A DNA stretch of 46,586 nucleotides from an uncultured Mycoplasmatota bacterium (GCA_900549285.1 URNW01000010.1:1-46586); one strand, 5' to 3'; shown: positions 23,906 to 33,137, numbered from the stretch's first letter. Notes: generated from the sequence alone by a model not told the origin. Numbers and translations are program-made.

Positions 23906-24879
23906 TATAAAACCTCCAAACTTATGGCGTGGGCAATTCCTGGAATTCCCAATTTTTGATTTGCTAATTGAACGGATTGTAGTGATCCTGTGGCAATAAT
24001 TAAAATTTTCTTATATTTTTTATAACATAGAACTTTATCAAATAAAACTAAAGGTAAGGCTACAGGTCCACTTGCTCCTGCATATGTATCTTGATTATTT
24101 GTATATATTTCACAACCTGCGTCCATATGTTTTTTTAAATTAATGTTATAAGTTTTATTTAACATTTCTATAAATATTTCTTTTCCTACTAATCCTAAAT
24201 CTCCTGTTAATATTAAATCATAATAGTTAATGTTTCTTTTCATTTCTTTTAAATGAGTATTTAATGTATCTGCTGCTGCGGGAGCCATTACCGCTCCCAT
24301 ATTATTAGTATCATTTATGCCCATGTCTATAGCTTTTCCTACTGTTGCACTTTCTAGTTTTATATTTGTTGGTTCATTTGTTAATAGAGAAGATACAGCA
24401 GCAGTAGTTGTAAAAGTTGTTGTATGTTTTTTGGCTGCCCCATATTCTACAGGATAACGAAACTGTCTTTCTGCATTTAAATTATGAGAGCTAGTAATTA
24501 CTACTATATTTTTAGCTAATTTGCCACTAATTAAAGATGCTCCAAGTATTAGTTCTTCTACATAGGTTGCACAAGCACTATATACTCCTAAATATGGTAT
24601 ATTAAATTTACTAGCATTATAACTAGAAATAGATATTTGATTGATTAAGTCTCCTCCTAATAATAAATCTATTTTATTTTCACTTAGATTATTTTTACTT
24701 AATAAATTATTTAATACTATTTTTTGCATTTTTATTTCTGCTTGTTCAAATGTTTTTTCACCATAATAGTAATCATCCATTACTAAATTATAATTTTTAA
24801 GTAATCCATCTTTTTCTAGTGGTCCAACAATAGAAAAATTATCTTTTATATATACATTATTAAATTTCTTACTAGCCAC
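23905..24879 (-). CDS. spoVAD: Stage V sporulation protein AD
   Basis: 324 residues with the thiolase-like fold. The conserved Cys is kept (GVYSACATYVEELIL). MGAVMAPAAADTL, DLILTGDLGLVG and DAGCEIYTN are characteristic. The SpoVAD subunit binds dipicolinic acid. Starts at a GTG (24879) inside the 3' end of spoVAC, an 8-bp overlap, consistent with tight coupling. Confidence 0.94.
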   Translation of the reverse strand: MASKKFNNVYIKDNFSIVGPLEKDGLLKNYNLVMDDYYYGEKTFEQAEIKMQKIVLNNLLSKNNLSENKIDLLLGGDLINQISISSYNASKFNIPYLGVYSACATYVEELILGASLISGKLAKNIVVITSSHNLNAERQFRYPVEYGAAKKHTTTFTTTAAVSSLLTNEPTNIKLESATVGKAIDMGINDTNNMGAVMAPAAADTLNTHLKEMKRNINYYDLILTGDLGLVGKEIFIEMLNKTYNINLKKHMDAGCEIYTNNQDTYAGASGPVALPLVLFDKVLCYKKYKKILIIATGSLQSVQLANQKLGIPGIAHAISLEVL

Positions 24880-25309
24880 CTATAATCACTCTCACAATCA
24901 CTAAAATAAATGCCGATAAAATACCGTATATTATGACACTTCCTGCTAATTTAAAGAAATTAGAACCTAGACCTGTGATAAGCCCTTCTTTTTTATAATC
25001 TAAAGCACTACTAGATACTGAATGAGCAAAGCCTGTTGTTGGTATTAATAATCCTGCTTTCGATTTACTCATCCAATTATCAAAAAAGCCTAATGCTGTA
25101 AATAAAGATGCTATAAAAATTATAATAAGACATGTCCATGCTCCTGCATTTGTTCTTGATAAATCAAAAAAATTCATTAATAAAATAATTAATCCCTCAG
25201 CAATAAATCCTACCATTCCACCAATTAAAAAGGCATAAATTGTATTTTCTAGTTTATTTTCTTTTGGTTCATATTTTTTAACTAATTTTTTATATTCTTC
25301 TTTATTCAT
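24872..25309 (-). CDS. spoVAC: Stage V sporulation protein AC
   Basis: 145 residues, four membrane helices. YAFLIGGMVGFIAEGLIILL, then GFFDNWMSKSKAGLLIPTTG and FAHSVSSSALDYKKEG are hallmark SpoVAC stretches (a mechanosensitive-like channel in Ca-DPA release). ATG 25309 has GGAGGG 4 nt upstream. First gene of the spoVAC-D-E operon behind a sigma-G-like promoter. Confidence 0.94.
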   Translation of the reverse strand: MNKEEYKKLVKKYEPKENKLENTIYAFLIGGMVGFIAEGLIILLMNFFDLSRTNAGAWTCLIIIFIASLFTALGFFDNWMSKSKAGLLIPTTGFAHSVSSSALDYKKEGLITGLGSNFFKLAGSVIIYGILSAFILVIVRVIIGG

Positions 25310-25324
25310 AATTCCCTCCATTTT

Positions 25325-25353
25325 TATTATGAAAAATAAAAAAAAAGTTATAC
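25325..25353 (-). promoter_or_regulatory. Sigma-G-like promoter of spoVA operon
   Basis: Minus strand GTATA (25353-25349), exact 17-bp spacer, CATAATA (25331-25325). It matches the forespore sigma-G pattern (GHATR, CATnhTA) and not sigma-A, and lies where spoVA operons are usually driven from. Confidence 0.6.
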
Positions 25354-25509
25354 CCCATTTGTATAACTTATTTTTATTATCATTTGTTATATTCCCAACA
25401 GGGAACTTTTTCACTTAAACGTGAGAAGCTAGTTTAAATAAATATTTTAAAAAATTTTTAGTGCTAAACTTTCCCCTTATTTTTCTAAATATTACTCCTT
25501 GATAATCAT

Positions 25510-26124
25510 CTATTCGTTTTCATTTATCCATGTTGATATTTCTTCCTTTGTAACAGAGGTAGAAAACCTTTTTCCATTTAATACAGTCATATTAGAATTA
25601 TATTTTCTTAAAGTATTTATGCTAGTAGAAATACCTGATGAACCAGAGGTGCAAAAAGGAATAATTGTCTTTCCCCTGAAATCATAGGTGTCTATTAGTG
25701 TTAAAATAATTTTAGGAACATCTCCCCACCAAATAGGATAACCAAGATAGATTGTATCATAATTTGTAATATCTATTTTATTTGCTATTTCAGGTCTTGC
25801 CTTAGGATTTTGTTGTTCTTTATTTGCTCGACTATTTTCAGATGTATAATCTATGTCTTCCAAAGTATATTCATCTTTAGGAATAATAGAAATTACGGGA
25901 CTATCTATTACCGTTCCAATCATTTCTGCTACTTTCTTTGTATTTCCCGTTTCAGAAAAATAAATAACTATATTACTCTTATTTGTATTGTCTTTTTCAT
26001 TTTTATTATCGTTTGAATCGTTATTTATGAGATTTTCTTTTCCTTCTAGGTGATGCCAAAAAAGAATTATACATACCCCTATAAAAACAATTAACACTAT
26101 ACTAATTATGATCTTTTTATTCAT
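25510..26124 (-). CDS. Membrane-anchored flavodoxin-like protein
   Basis: 204 residues. N-terminal membrane segment (about residues 4-22), polar linker rich in Asn/Asp/Lys, then a flavodoxin fold: IVIYFSETGNTKKVAEMIG is the FMN phosphate loop (T/S-x-T-G-N-T), YDTIYLGYPIWWGDVPKII and FCTSGSSGIS are the other FMN contacts. A tethered flavodoxin would pass electrons at the membrane. I use ATG 26124 (AGGAGGA upstream). It is the last gene of the MerR operon, 11 bp after the aldo/keto reductase. Confidence 0.85.
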   Translation of the reverse strand: MNKKIIISIVLIVFIGVCIILFWHHLEGKENLINNDSNDNKNEKDNTNKSNIVIYFSETGNTKKVAEMIGTVIDSPVISIIPKDEYTLEDIDYTSENSRANKEQQNPKARPEIANKIDITNYDTIYLGYPIWWGDVPKIILTLIDTYDFRGKTIIPFCTSGSSGISTSINTLRKYNSNMTVLNGKRFSTSVTKEEISTWINENE

Positions 26125-26135
26125 AAATCCTCCTA

Positions 26136-27068
26136 TTAATACCAATCATGTTTTTCATTTCTATCTAAAGATCTTATTTGATTCATTTCTTCTTCTGTAA
26201 GTTCAAAATGATAAATTTCCGTATTTTCTTTTATATGTTCGGGATTACTTGATCCTGGAATAACCACCACTTTCCTTTGTAAATTCCATCTTAAAATTAC
26301 TTGTGCTGGACTTACATTGTGTGATTTAGCAATTTCTACTATTGTCTTATCGTTAAATAGTTCTTCTGTATGTCCTCGTCCCCCAAATGGATACCATCCT
26401 TGCATCACAATTCCTAAACTTTGAATATAAGGAACTACATTATTCTCCTGATAATAGGGATGAATTTCATTTTGAATGAGAGCAGGCATAATATTAATTT
26501 GTGGTAAAAATGTTTTTAATTCTTCAACATACCAATTAGATAGACCAAGAGAATGGATTTCACCTGTTTTTACATATTGCTCCATTGTCTTATATGCTTC
26601 AACATCTTTAGTTCCTGGATGATGCAAAAGCATCATATCTATATAGCCAATATTTAATTTTTCTAAGGCCATTTCGATTGCACTCTTTGGATCATCAAAC
26701 TGACTGGGATATATTTTAGTTATAACAAATATTTCTTCTCTGGGAATTCCAGAATCACGAATTGCTTTCCCTATTTCCTCTTCATTATGATACATATATG
26801 CAGTATCAATTAATCGTACTCCAGAAGATAGAGCACTTTGTACAGCATTATATGCAACCTTTCCAGTTAAACTATAGGTTCCTATTCCATTTAAAGGCAT
26901 TTCATAACCACTATTTAATGTAACGGTTTTCGTATTAAAATTAAATTCAATAGTCTCTTTCTTATTTGATTCCATTAATTTTTCTTCTTCCTTTCCTCTT
27001 GTAAATATATAAATTCCAATTCCTGAAATGATAAGAATGGCTATTAATATAACTAATGGCTTTTTCAT
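26136..27068 (-). CDS. Membrane-anchored aldo/keto reductase
   Basis: 310 residues. Signal anchor MKKPLVILIAILIISGIG (residues 1-23) and linker, then a TIM-barrel AKR: RLIDTAYMYHNEEEIGKA (Asp and Tyr of the tetrad), VITKIYPSQ (Lys), DMMLLHHPG (His), and the NADPH-binding VVIPGSSNPEHI. The family is normally soluble and cytoplasmic, so the N-terminal anchor is odd. It overlaps the hydrolase gene by 4 bp (ATGA). Confidence 0.87.
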   Translation of the reverse strand: MKKPLVILIAILIISGIGIYIFTRGKEEEKLMESNKKETIEFNFNTKTVTLNSGYEMPLNGIGTYSLTGKVAYNAVQSALSSGVRLIDTAYMYHNEEEIGKAIRDSGIPREEIFVITKIYPSQFDDPKSAIEMALEKLNIGYIDMMLLHHPGTKDVEAYKTMEQYVKTGEIHSLGLSNWYVEELKTFLPQINIMPALIQNEIHPYYQENNVVPYIQSLGIVMQGWYPFGGRGHTEELFNDKTIVEIAKSHNVSPAQVILRWNLQRKVVVIPGSSNPEHIKENTEIYHFELTEEEMNQIRSLDRNEKHDWY

Positions 27069-28051
27069 TTGAAACTTTCCTTAAAGAAATTTTCTATTTT
27101 ATCAAAAGGAATTACATTTATATTATCATATAAATCTGTATGAACTGCATTAGGTATTATTAAAAGTTCTTTATTGCTTTTATATTTGTTATTTTTTACC
27201 ATATTTTTATAAGCATCTTTACTAAAATAGCAAGAATGAGCTTTTTCTCCGTGAATTATTAAGACTGCATTTCTTATTTCATTTGAAAAAGTATTTTGGG
27301 GTGTATTTATAAATGATAAAGCAGAAGTTATATTCCATCCAGTATTTGAATTTAAACTTCTTTTATGGTATCCTCGATTAGTTTTGTAATAATCATAGTA
27401 ATCTTTCACATAAAAAGGTGCATCTTTAAGTAAAGGATCTATTACTCCTCCTGCTAGTTTATATTCTTTATTTTTATAATCTTCTATTCTTTGAGCATTT
27501 AAAGATTTTTTTAACTCATATCGTTCATCTTCTTGCATACTATCAAAATAGCCATTATGATTTACACGACTCATATCATACATGGTTGAACAGACAGTTG
27601 CTTTTATTCTTGTATCAATGGATGCAGTGTTTAGTGCTATTCCTCCCCATCCACAAATTCCAATAATTCCTATTTTTTCAGGATCAACTTCTTCACATAA
27701 TGATAAAAAATCTACTGCTGCTTGATAATCTTCGGTATTTATATCTACAGAAGCAACATATCTTGGTACTCCTGTACTTTCACCAGTAAAAGATGGGTCA
27801 AAGGCTATGGTTAAAAAGCCCCTTTCGGCCATTTTTTCTGCATATAAACCACTTGCTTGTTCTTTTACTGCACCAAAAGGACCACATACTGCGATACCTG
27901 GTAACTTGCCCTTTATTTCTTTTGGAATGTACATATCTACAACTAAGGTGATTCCAAATCTATTATGAAAGGTTACTTTCTTATGATTTACTTTATTGCT
28001 TTTAGGAAATGTTTTATCCCATTCTGTAATTAAATTTAATTGTTCATTCAT
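27065..28051 (-). CDS. Alpha/beta hydrolase, dienelactone-hydrolase-like with Cys nucleophile
   Basis: 328 residues. N-terminal MYIPKEIKGKLPGIAVCGPF, AFDPSFTGES, and a nucleophile elbow reading GIIGICGWGGIAL, where the usual Ser is Cys, as in dienelactone hydrolases. Later VLIIHGEKAHSCYFSKDAY is the Asp/His region. Substrate unknown. ATG 28051 has AAAAGGAGA upstream, which is better than the upstream extension. It is between the MerR regulator and the reductase, so it probably belongs to a stress or detoxification unit. Confidence 0.82.
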   Translation of the reverse strand: MNEQLNLITEWDKTFPKSNKVNHKKVTFHNRFGITLVVDMYIPKEIKGKLPGIAVCGPFGAVKEQASGLYAEKMAERGFLTIAFDPSFTGESTGVPRYVASVDINTEDYQAAVDFLSLCEEVDPEKIGIIGICGWGGIALNTASIDTRIKATVCSTMYDMSRVNHNGYFDSMQEDERYELKKSLNAQRIEDYKNKEYKLAGGVIDPLLKDAPFYVKDYYDYYKTNRGYHKRSLNSNTGWNITSALSFINTPQNTFSNEIRNAVLIIHGEKAHSCYFSKDAYKNMVKNNKYKSNKELLIIPNAVHTDLYDNINVIPFDKIENFFKESFK

Positions 28052-28068
28052 TTTCTTTTCTCCTTTTT

Positions 28069-28512
28069 TTAACAATGACATTTCTTAAATTCTTCTTGTA
28101 TTTCTTTAGGCATTTCTTCTAATGGTATATTTTTTACGAACTTCTCTGTTCCATCTTCTAATGCTTTTTTATAATACCATTCTTTAAACTCAATTAAATT
28201 TAAAGTAGCTTGAAGTCTTGCTATTTCAGATAAAACATTTTCTTTTTGCTTTTTAAATAGATTTAATCTTTTTTCTAAAGTTGAATCTCCTTGTTGGCAC
28301 CAATTCATAAATTCTTTTATTTCCTTCAACTGCATACCTGATGCTTTTAAATATTGAATTACTCTTATTGCCTCTATATCATTTTCTGTAAAAAATCTAT
28401 TTCCATATTGATTTTTGTTTAAGTTTGGTAGTAAACCTATATGGTCATAGTACCTTAATGTAGATATCGTTACATTCATTTTTTTTGCTACTTCTGAAAT
28501 TGAATATTCCAA
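28069..28512 (-). CDS. MerR-family regulator
   Basis: 147 residues. Winged helix EYSISEVAKKMNVTISTLRY then YYDHIGLLPNLNKNQYGNRF and FFTENDIEAIRVIQYLKASGM, a long dimer helix and a tail ending in KKCHC. The family twists a promoter with an over-long spacer when its ligand is bound. It starts at TTG 28512 with GGAGG upstream. The CHC end and the hydrolase/AKR/flavodoxin cargo suggest sensing of an electrophile, oxidant or metal, which is inference. Confidence 0.88.
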   Translation of the reverse strand: MEYSISEVAKKMNVTISTLRYYDHIGLLPNLNKNQYGNRFFTENDIEAIRVIQYLKASGMQLKEIKEFMNWCQQGDSTLEKRLNLFKKQKENVLSEIARLQATLNLIEFKEWYYKKALEDGTEKFVKNIPLEEMPKEIQEEFKKCHC

Positions 28513-28541
28513 AAGATCACCTCCTCGTATTCACTATGTAT

Positions 28542-28572
28542 AATATACATCCTAAAGTAAGCTTTATGTCAA
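28542..28572 (-). promoter_or_regulatory. MerR-type promoter with 19-bp spacer and operator dyad
   Basis: Minus strand TTGACA (28572-28567), 19-bp spacer, TATATT (28547-28542). A dyad of form CTnAnnTnAG (CTTACTTTAG) lies in the spacer. Over-long spacing with the operator between -35 and -10 is the MerR hallmark. Confidence 0.75.
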
Positions 28573-28693
28573 TACTTTTTATACAAATATTTTTCTTTAA
28601 AAATCGTCCAAACAATTGGGATTTAATTGTTTTTATTTTATAATTTATTTATGAGTATAGTAAATATTTTCGTTCATTAAAAGTATTGATTTG

Positions 28694-28722
28694 CAAATAA
28701 AAACCGAACTTGTAAAGTTCGG
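28694..28722 (-). terminator. Terminator of tRNA-Cys
   Basis: CCGAACTT / AAGTTCGG hairpin, followed on the minus strand by TTTTTATTT. Confidence 0.8.
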
Positions 28723-28736
28723 ATAGATTTCTTTAA

Positions 28737-28810
28737 TGGAGGGGCCTACCAGATTTGAACTGGTGCTCGGGGAGTTGCAGTCCCATGCCTTACCACTTGG
28801 CTAAAGCCCC
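28737..28810 (-). tRNA. tRNA-Cys, anticodon GCA
   Basis: Acceptor GGGGCTT with AGGCCCC, anticodon stem GGGA-CTGCAAC-TCCC with GCA, T-arm CCAGTTCAAATCTGG, discriminator U and encoded CCA. The leader before it holds a hairpin (AGTGGGAA/TTCCACT). Confidence 0.96.
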
Positions 28811-28849
28811 ATGCAAGTGGAATAATACTGCTTTCCCACTGCACTTATC

Positions 28850-28878
28850 ATTTTACACTATTGTTTAAACTTTGTCAA
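28850..28878 (-). promoter_or_regulatory. Promoter of tRNA-Cys
   Basis: Minus strand TTGACA (28878-28873), 17-bp spacer, TAAAAT (28855-28850). Confidence 0.75.
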
Positions 28879-29117
28879 TTAGTGTAAAACTATTTTGTTA
28901 AATTATATGCTTGTAATAAAAAATAAATACACAATAGCAAAAATATTAGAGTTTCTCACATTTTATAATTATTTCCAAATATAATATTCAACTATATTAC
29001 TATCCACTTTAATGCCTACTTTTATTATTCAATATATTTTTTTAATCTGTTATAGGTAGCTTATGTAGATACAGATCTTCTCTCTTCTATTTTTCAAAAT
29101 TTATATTCTTCCTTACT
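28879..29117. other. AT-rich intergenic stretch between tRNA-Cys and the ABC locus
   Basis: No open frame or RNA recognised. A long imperfect inverted repeat (ATCTGT 29045-29050 with ACAGAT near 29078-29083) lies just after the last permease gene without a T-run. Confidence 0.4.
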
Positions 29118-30050
29118 TTAAATATTATTTGTTTGTAAATTTTTAATTATAATATAGAATAATGTAAAGAGAAAAACAAATAGATTTATAATCACTAATA
29201 TTTCAAACGAAATGTTAAGTTTTAAATTTGTCAAAGAATTAATTCCACATATCATAATACAGAATAAAATAAAAGATATTAGAATACTTGTCAAAAACAA
29301 AAAATATAACTTGATAATATTATATAAAATAGTCTTATAAAAATTAAAGCCCAGATATTTATATAATGTATTAACTTTTCTTTCATCTAAAAGAACATTT
29401 ACATTAATTACAATTGTCAGCACTAGAGCAATTAACAATAATATGATAACAAAAAAATCAATATAAAAGATAATCGTGTTTAGATTAGTATTAAATTCTT
29501 CACCATAATTGCATATCAAATTAATATCATATCCAAATGTATTTTTTAATTCTTCTTCTAATATTTCACTATATTTCCTCTTATTTAATAAAAATTGTAT
29601 GGTAATTTCAGAAGATAGAGAAGAAATTTCTTGGTATAAGCTATAAGAAATAACACTGTCATAATTAGCTATATTTTTATAATAAATATCCGAAATAAAA
29701 TATTCATTTTCAATAGTAATATTATTATCAAAAAAATAATCACTTTTAACTATAATTTCATTTGAAGCTAAATTATCATCATAACCTGTAAAAAAATTAA
29801 GATTATTATTATATATTAAATTTAATCCAATAACTGGTTCTTTTATAAATTTAGAATTATAAACTTTATCAATATCTTTTTTATTAATTGTAATGTAATA
29901 AATATTATTAATATCATATTCTAATTGTAATAGTTGACTATAATAAGATCTAAAACTACTAATTAGTAATAAAATTAAAAACAATATACTTAAAAGACAT
30001 ATATATATTTTTGTTGTCTTTTTATGGATAAAACTTTTTAAGATTAACAT
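29118..30050 (-). CDS. FtsX-like ABC permease, second
   Basis: 310 residues. One N-terminal helix (about residues 14-31), an extracytoplasmic domain, then three helices near the C-terminus (about 200-305) in the order typical for a single FtsX module: FFVIILLLIALVLTIVINVN, a cytoplasmic loop DERKVNTLYKYLGFNFYKT (the conserved YKYLG element), LFLTSILISFILFC and IINLFVFLFTLFY. It is paralogous to the gene at 30064, which also has YKYLGFQ. A heterodimer of the two with the frameshifted ATPase is expected. Low ribosome site (AAGGAA). Confidence 0.7.
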   Translation of the reverse strand: MLILKSFIHKKTTKIYICLLSILFLILLLISSFRSYYSQLLQLEYDINNIYYITINKKDIDKVYNSKFIKEPVIGLNLIYNNNLNFFTGYDDNLASNEIIVKSDYFFDNNITIENEYFISDIYYKNIANYDSVISYSLYQEISSLSSEITIQFLLNKRKYSEILEEELKNTFGYDINLICNYGEEFNTNLNTIIFYIDFFVIILLLIALVLTIVINVNVLLDERKVNTLYKYLGFNFYKTILYNIIKLYFLFLTSILISFILFCIMICGINSLTNLKLNISFEILVIINLFVFLFTLFYIIIKNLQTNNI

Positions 30051-30063
30051 TTTTTATTCCTTA

Positions 30064-31206
30064 CTATTTTAAAATTTTTTTAATATAAATATATGATAAA
30101 AATGAAGTTAAAATCATAATTGACAAAAATATTAGTAAAAGTTCTTTTAAAGGAATTGCTAATATCAGACCATAATATAAGCTTTCATTCCAAAACACAT
30201 GTTGAACCAAATATTTTATAATGATATAAACAATCATTGTAATTCCAATAGCTATTATATTTATTATTAAATTTTGAAATTCGCCAATAATATATACATT
30301 ATTATTTTGAAAGCCTAAATATTTATAAAGTAATAATTTTTTCTTTAAATATACGTATCTCTTTTTTGTAAAAAGTAAAATCAATAAAAACGTACATAAT
30401 CCTGTCATTATTATGATGATATTAGTAATATTGTTAATATTATCAATAGATTCTATATCTAAACTAATAGAGGAATTGGAGTAATAGCCTAGTTTACTTA
30501 ATTCATCTATAACAGATGAAACATAAGAACCATCATCAACAAGAATAGTATAGTCATTATTTTCTAAAAACCAACTTTCTTCTTTCATAATACTATCTCT
30601 TAATTTTTTAGTATCATTATAAGTTAATAGACAAGTATTTTTAGTATAGCTGGAATTATTTATATCAAAAGTACCAATAATTTCAACTTCTAATTCTTCT
30701 TCAATATTTAATTTAGTACCAATTAAATTTTTGTCATTTATAATTTTTTCAAATTTTATATCTTCTTCTTGACTATCGGGATAAAAATTTGTGGCACAAA
30801 TCGCATACCCACTTTTATTTTCATCTAATGTTTTTCCATTAACTATTTTAATATTATCTCCATCAAGAAATTGTTCAAAATTAACTACTCCATTTAATCC
30901 ATTATTTTTAAATTCAGATATTTCGTAGGATCTTCCATAAAGATATTTTGTTTGAAAATTACTTTTAATATGCTCTAAAGACATAATTTTTTTAAAATCG
31001 AGTTCTTCGTCGTTCAAAGAAGTAACAGTGATCAACCTATAATTAATGCTATTTAATATTCCTGATATATAATTATTTATATTTATTTTAAGGGTAAAAC
31101 AAGTTATAATTATAACTAAACATAAACTTAAAAATATTACAAATAAAGTGTTAGAAATATTTATTATATTTTTTCTTACAATCCATAAATATTCTTTTAA
31201 TTTCAT
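30064..31206 (-). CDS. FtsX-like ABC permease, first
   Basis: 380 residues. N-terminal helix, extracytoplasmic domain (about residues 45-265), three helices at the end, loop with KRYVYLKKKLLLYKYLGF. No catalytic motif, as expected for a permease. Directly downstream of the ATPase (1 bp) and 13 bp upstream of its paralogue. It acts presumably with the ATPase at 31208-31872, which is frameshifted, so the set may be inactive unless the frame is repaired. Confidence 0.72.
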   Translation of the reverse strand: MKLKEYLWIVRKNIINISNTLFVIFLSLCLVIIITCFTLKININNYISGILNSINYRLITVTSLNDEELDFKKIMSLEHIKSNFQTKYLYGRSYEISEFKNNGLNGVVNFEQFLDGDNIKIVNGKTLDENKSGYAICATNFYPDSQEEDIKFEKIINDKNLIGTKLNIEEELEVEIIGTFDINNSSYTKNTCLLTYNDTKKLRDSIMKEESWFLENNDYTILVDDGSYVSSVIDELSKLGYYSNSSISLDIESIDNINNITNIIIIMTGLCTFLLILLFTKKRYVYLKKKLLLYKYLGFQNNNVYIIGEFQNLIINIIAIGITMIVYIIIKYLVQHVFWNESLYYGLILAIPLKELLLIFLSIMILTSFLSYIYIKKILK

Positions 31207-31207
31207 T

Positions 31208-31872
31208 TTATACCACCATTAATTTTTTATTTTCAATTTTTAATATTATGTCGGCATATTTTTTTGAATCTTGGCTATGTGAAACAACAATAACACATTT
31301 TCCTTCTATTGATAGTGATTTTAAAATTTTAAAAATTTTTTCTTCATTTATTTCATCAAGATTTCCTGTTGGTTCATCTGCTATTATATAGTCAGGATTA
31401 TTTACAGAGACCTTGCAATAGCTACACGTTGACATTCACCACCAGATAGTTCTTCAGGATAATGATTAATTCTATCTTTTAATCCCATTTTTTCTAAAAA
31501 AGTGATAGCAATACTTTTTCGTTTTTCATTATTTAAATTTTTATCTAATAATAATGGTAACATTACATTTTCATAAGCGTTTAAACTTTCATCTAAATTA
31601 TAATCTTGAAATATGAATCCTATTTTTTTATTTCTCATTAATGCTAATTCATTTCTGCTAAGAGTTTTTGTATCTTGTTCATCAATATAATAAGAGCCAT
31701 CATTATAGTTTGACATTAACCCTAATATATTCACTAAAGTTGTTTTACCACTACCGCTTGATCCATTAATCACATAAAATTTTCCTTTTAAAAACTTATA
31801 TGAAACTTTTTCTAAAATCGTAATTTCACGTTTTTTTAAATAATATTTTTTTGTAATATTTTTAAGTTCCAT
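31208..31872 (-). pseudogene. Frameshifted ABC ATPase of the second transporter set
   Basis: Two frames overlap. The N-terminal part (31872 down to about 31402) has Walker A GSSGSGKTT, Q-loop IFQDYNLDESLN, signature ELSGGECQRVAIARSL, then stops at TAA. In another frame, from about 31406, NNPDYIIADEPTGNLDEINE (Walker B) and the H-loop SHSQD follow to VV. The joined product (about 221 residues) aligns with the intact ATPase at 34722 (ARSLANDPQIILADEPTG). One base appears to be missing near 31404-31408. It could be a genuine mutation, a sequencing error or, less likely, programmed frameshifting. Confidence 0.8.
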
Positions 31873-31929
31873 CAAATCTTCCTTTCAATATTTTTAATTG
31901 CAATTTCAGCCATATCATTTAATATAATT

Positions 31930-33036
31930 TTAACAGATAATAATTTTTTTTTCATTAGTGTAAAGATATTTTAATAATATAAATCTAATCAGTAAATATA
32001 ATCCTATAAACTCTATTAAGAATATGACAAAAATTAAAAGTACAATTATAATAGTAATTTCAATGGAAGTCATTTTAAATAAACTATTTACTATTAAATT
32101 ATCTAAACAAATATATTTATTATATAAAAATATGCTTATAAAATACCCTATCAGACTTATTACAAGACTTATTATGAATAATTTTAGATAATAATCAATA
32201 TAATTTAGAGTGATTCTATTATAATTATATCCTAGTGCGTATTTAATAAAACGTTCATTTTTTGTATCATAATAGGAAATAATAAAAATAATAAACATCA
32301 TTATAACAATAAAGAATGTAATAATATAAAAAATTAAAAATATTAAATTATATAGTGATTCATATACATTTATTTCTTCTAACCCACTCACGTCATACAA
32401 AGAACTATCATAGTTAATTTTATCAAATATTAATTCTAAATTTTTATAGTGATCGATTAATACTCTTGTATATCCAGTTTTGTTATAATTTGTTAAATTC
32501 AATAAGTATTCTATATTTTGTATGTTGTAATAAATAGAGAAAATATCTTTGTTGCTACTATATATTCCTGTTACTTTTAAATTCACTTCTATTTCATTAT
32601 TTAAAACGAAAACTACTTCCTTATTTATGTATTCAGTTAAATCAACTTTTGTACCATTCATGTAAGTAAAATCTGGTAATAAGATCTCATTAGAATTTAA
32701 TGGATATTTACCATTTAAAAGTTTGGGCATTTCATTTATCAAACTAATAGAAATTGGATATATTCCTAATTTACTGTTTTCTAATTCTAACATGTTATAA
32801 TCAGGGTAAATAAAAAGTATATTTTTTAAAGAAGTTAAATCTTTTTTTACCTTATCTATTTCTTCATAAACAATTATTTCTCTATTTTTATGTTTATCAT
32901 ATATATTTTTTTCTATATCTCCTTGAATAACAAAAACATACTTTAAAAGAAAAATTAAACAAAATATTAGAAAAGAAAGTATTAATATTATTAATATATT
33001 GCTTCTTTTACGAAATATTTTCTTTATATTATACAT
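31930..33036 (-). CDS. FtsX-like ABC permease of the accessory locus
   Basis: 368 residues. Helix near the N-terminus (RSNILIILILSFLIFCLIFL), a long extracytoplasmic region (about 35-235), then three or four helices to the C-terminus with cytoplasmic loop TKNERFIKYALGYNYNRIT. This matches the single FtsX module of the other permeases here. It lies between the frameshifted ATPase and the secreted protein at 33138. Together with the one at 33566 it shares the extracytoplasmic layout. The start ATG has AGGAGTGATC upstream. Cargo unknown. Confidence 0.68.
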   Translation of the reverse strand: MYNIKKIFRKRSNILIILILSFLIFCLIFLLKYVFVIQGDIEKNIYDKHKNREIIVYEEIDKVKKDLTSLKNILFIYPDYNMLELENSKLGIYPISISLINEMPKLLNGKYPLNSNEILLPDFTYMNGTKVDLTEYINKEVVFVLNNEIEVNLKVTGIYSSNKDIFSIYYNIQNIEYLLNLTNYNKTGYTRVLIDHYKNLELIFDKINYDSSLYDVSGLEEINVYESLYNLIFLIFYIITFFIVIMMFIIFIISYYDTKNERFIKYALGYNYNRITLNYIDYYLKLFIISLVISLIGYFISIFLYNKYICLDNLIVNSLFKMTSIEITIIIVLLIFVIFLIEFIGLYLLIRFILLKYLYTNEKKIIIC

Positions 33037-33066
33037 ATGATCACTCCTATATAATCACTTTATAAT

Positions 33067-33135
33067 AAAGCAATTAAATTGTTTATATTGCTTTAAAAGC
33101 AAAGAAGGCAAAGGTATAAAAACTTTGCCTTTTTG
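33067..33135 (-). terminator. Two tandem hairpins after the secreted-protein gene
   Basis: AAGGCAAAG/CTTTGCCTT (33105-33131) and AAAGCAAT/ATTGCTTT (33067-33094). They lie between the secreted protein and the permease at 31930. T-runs are weak on the minus strand, so they may pause rather than stop transcription. Confidence 0.45.
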
Positions 33136-33137
33136 TA

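Noticed and set aside
28879..29117. CRISPR array or other regular repeat.
   Set aside because: The region is only AT-rich; no repeated unit with constant spacing is visible here or elsewhere in the window.
31208..31435. Separate short gene beginning in the middle of the ATPase.
   Set aside because: Its sequence continues the ATPase after the signature, and it has no ribosome site. It is the second half of a frameshifted gene.
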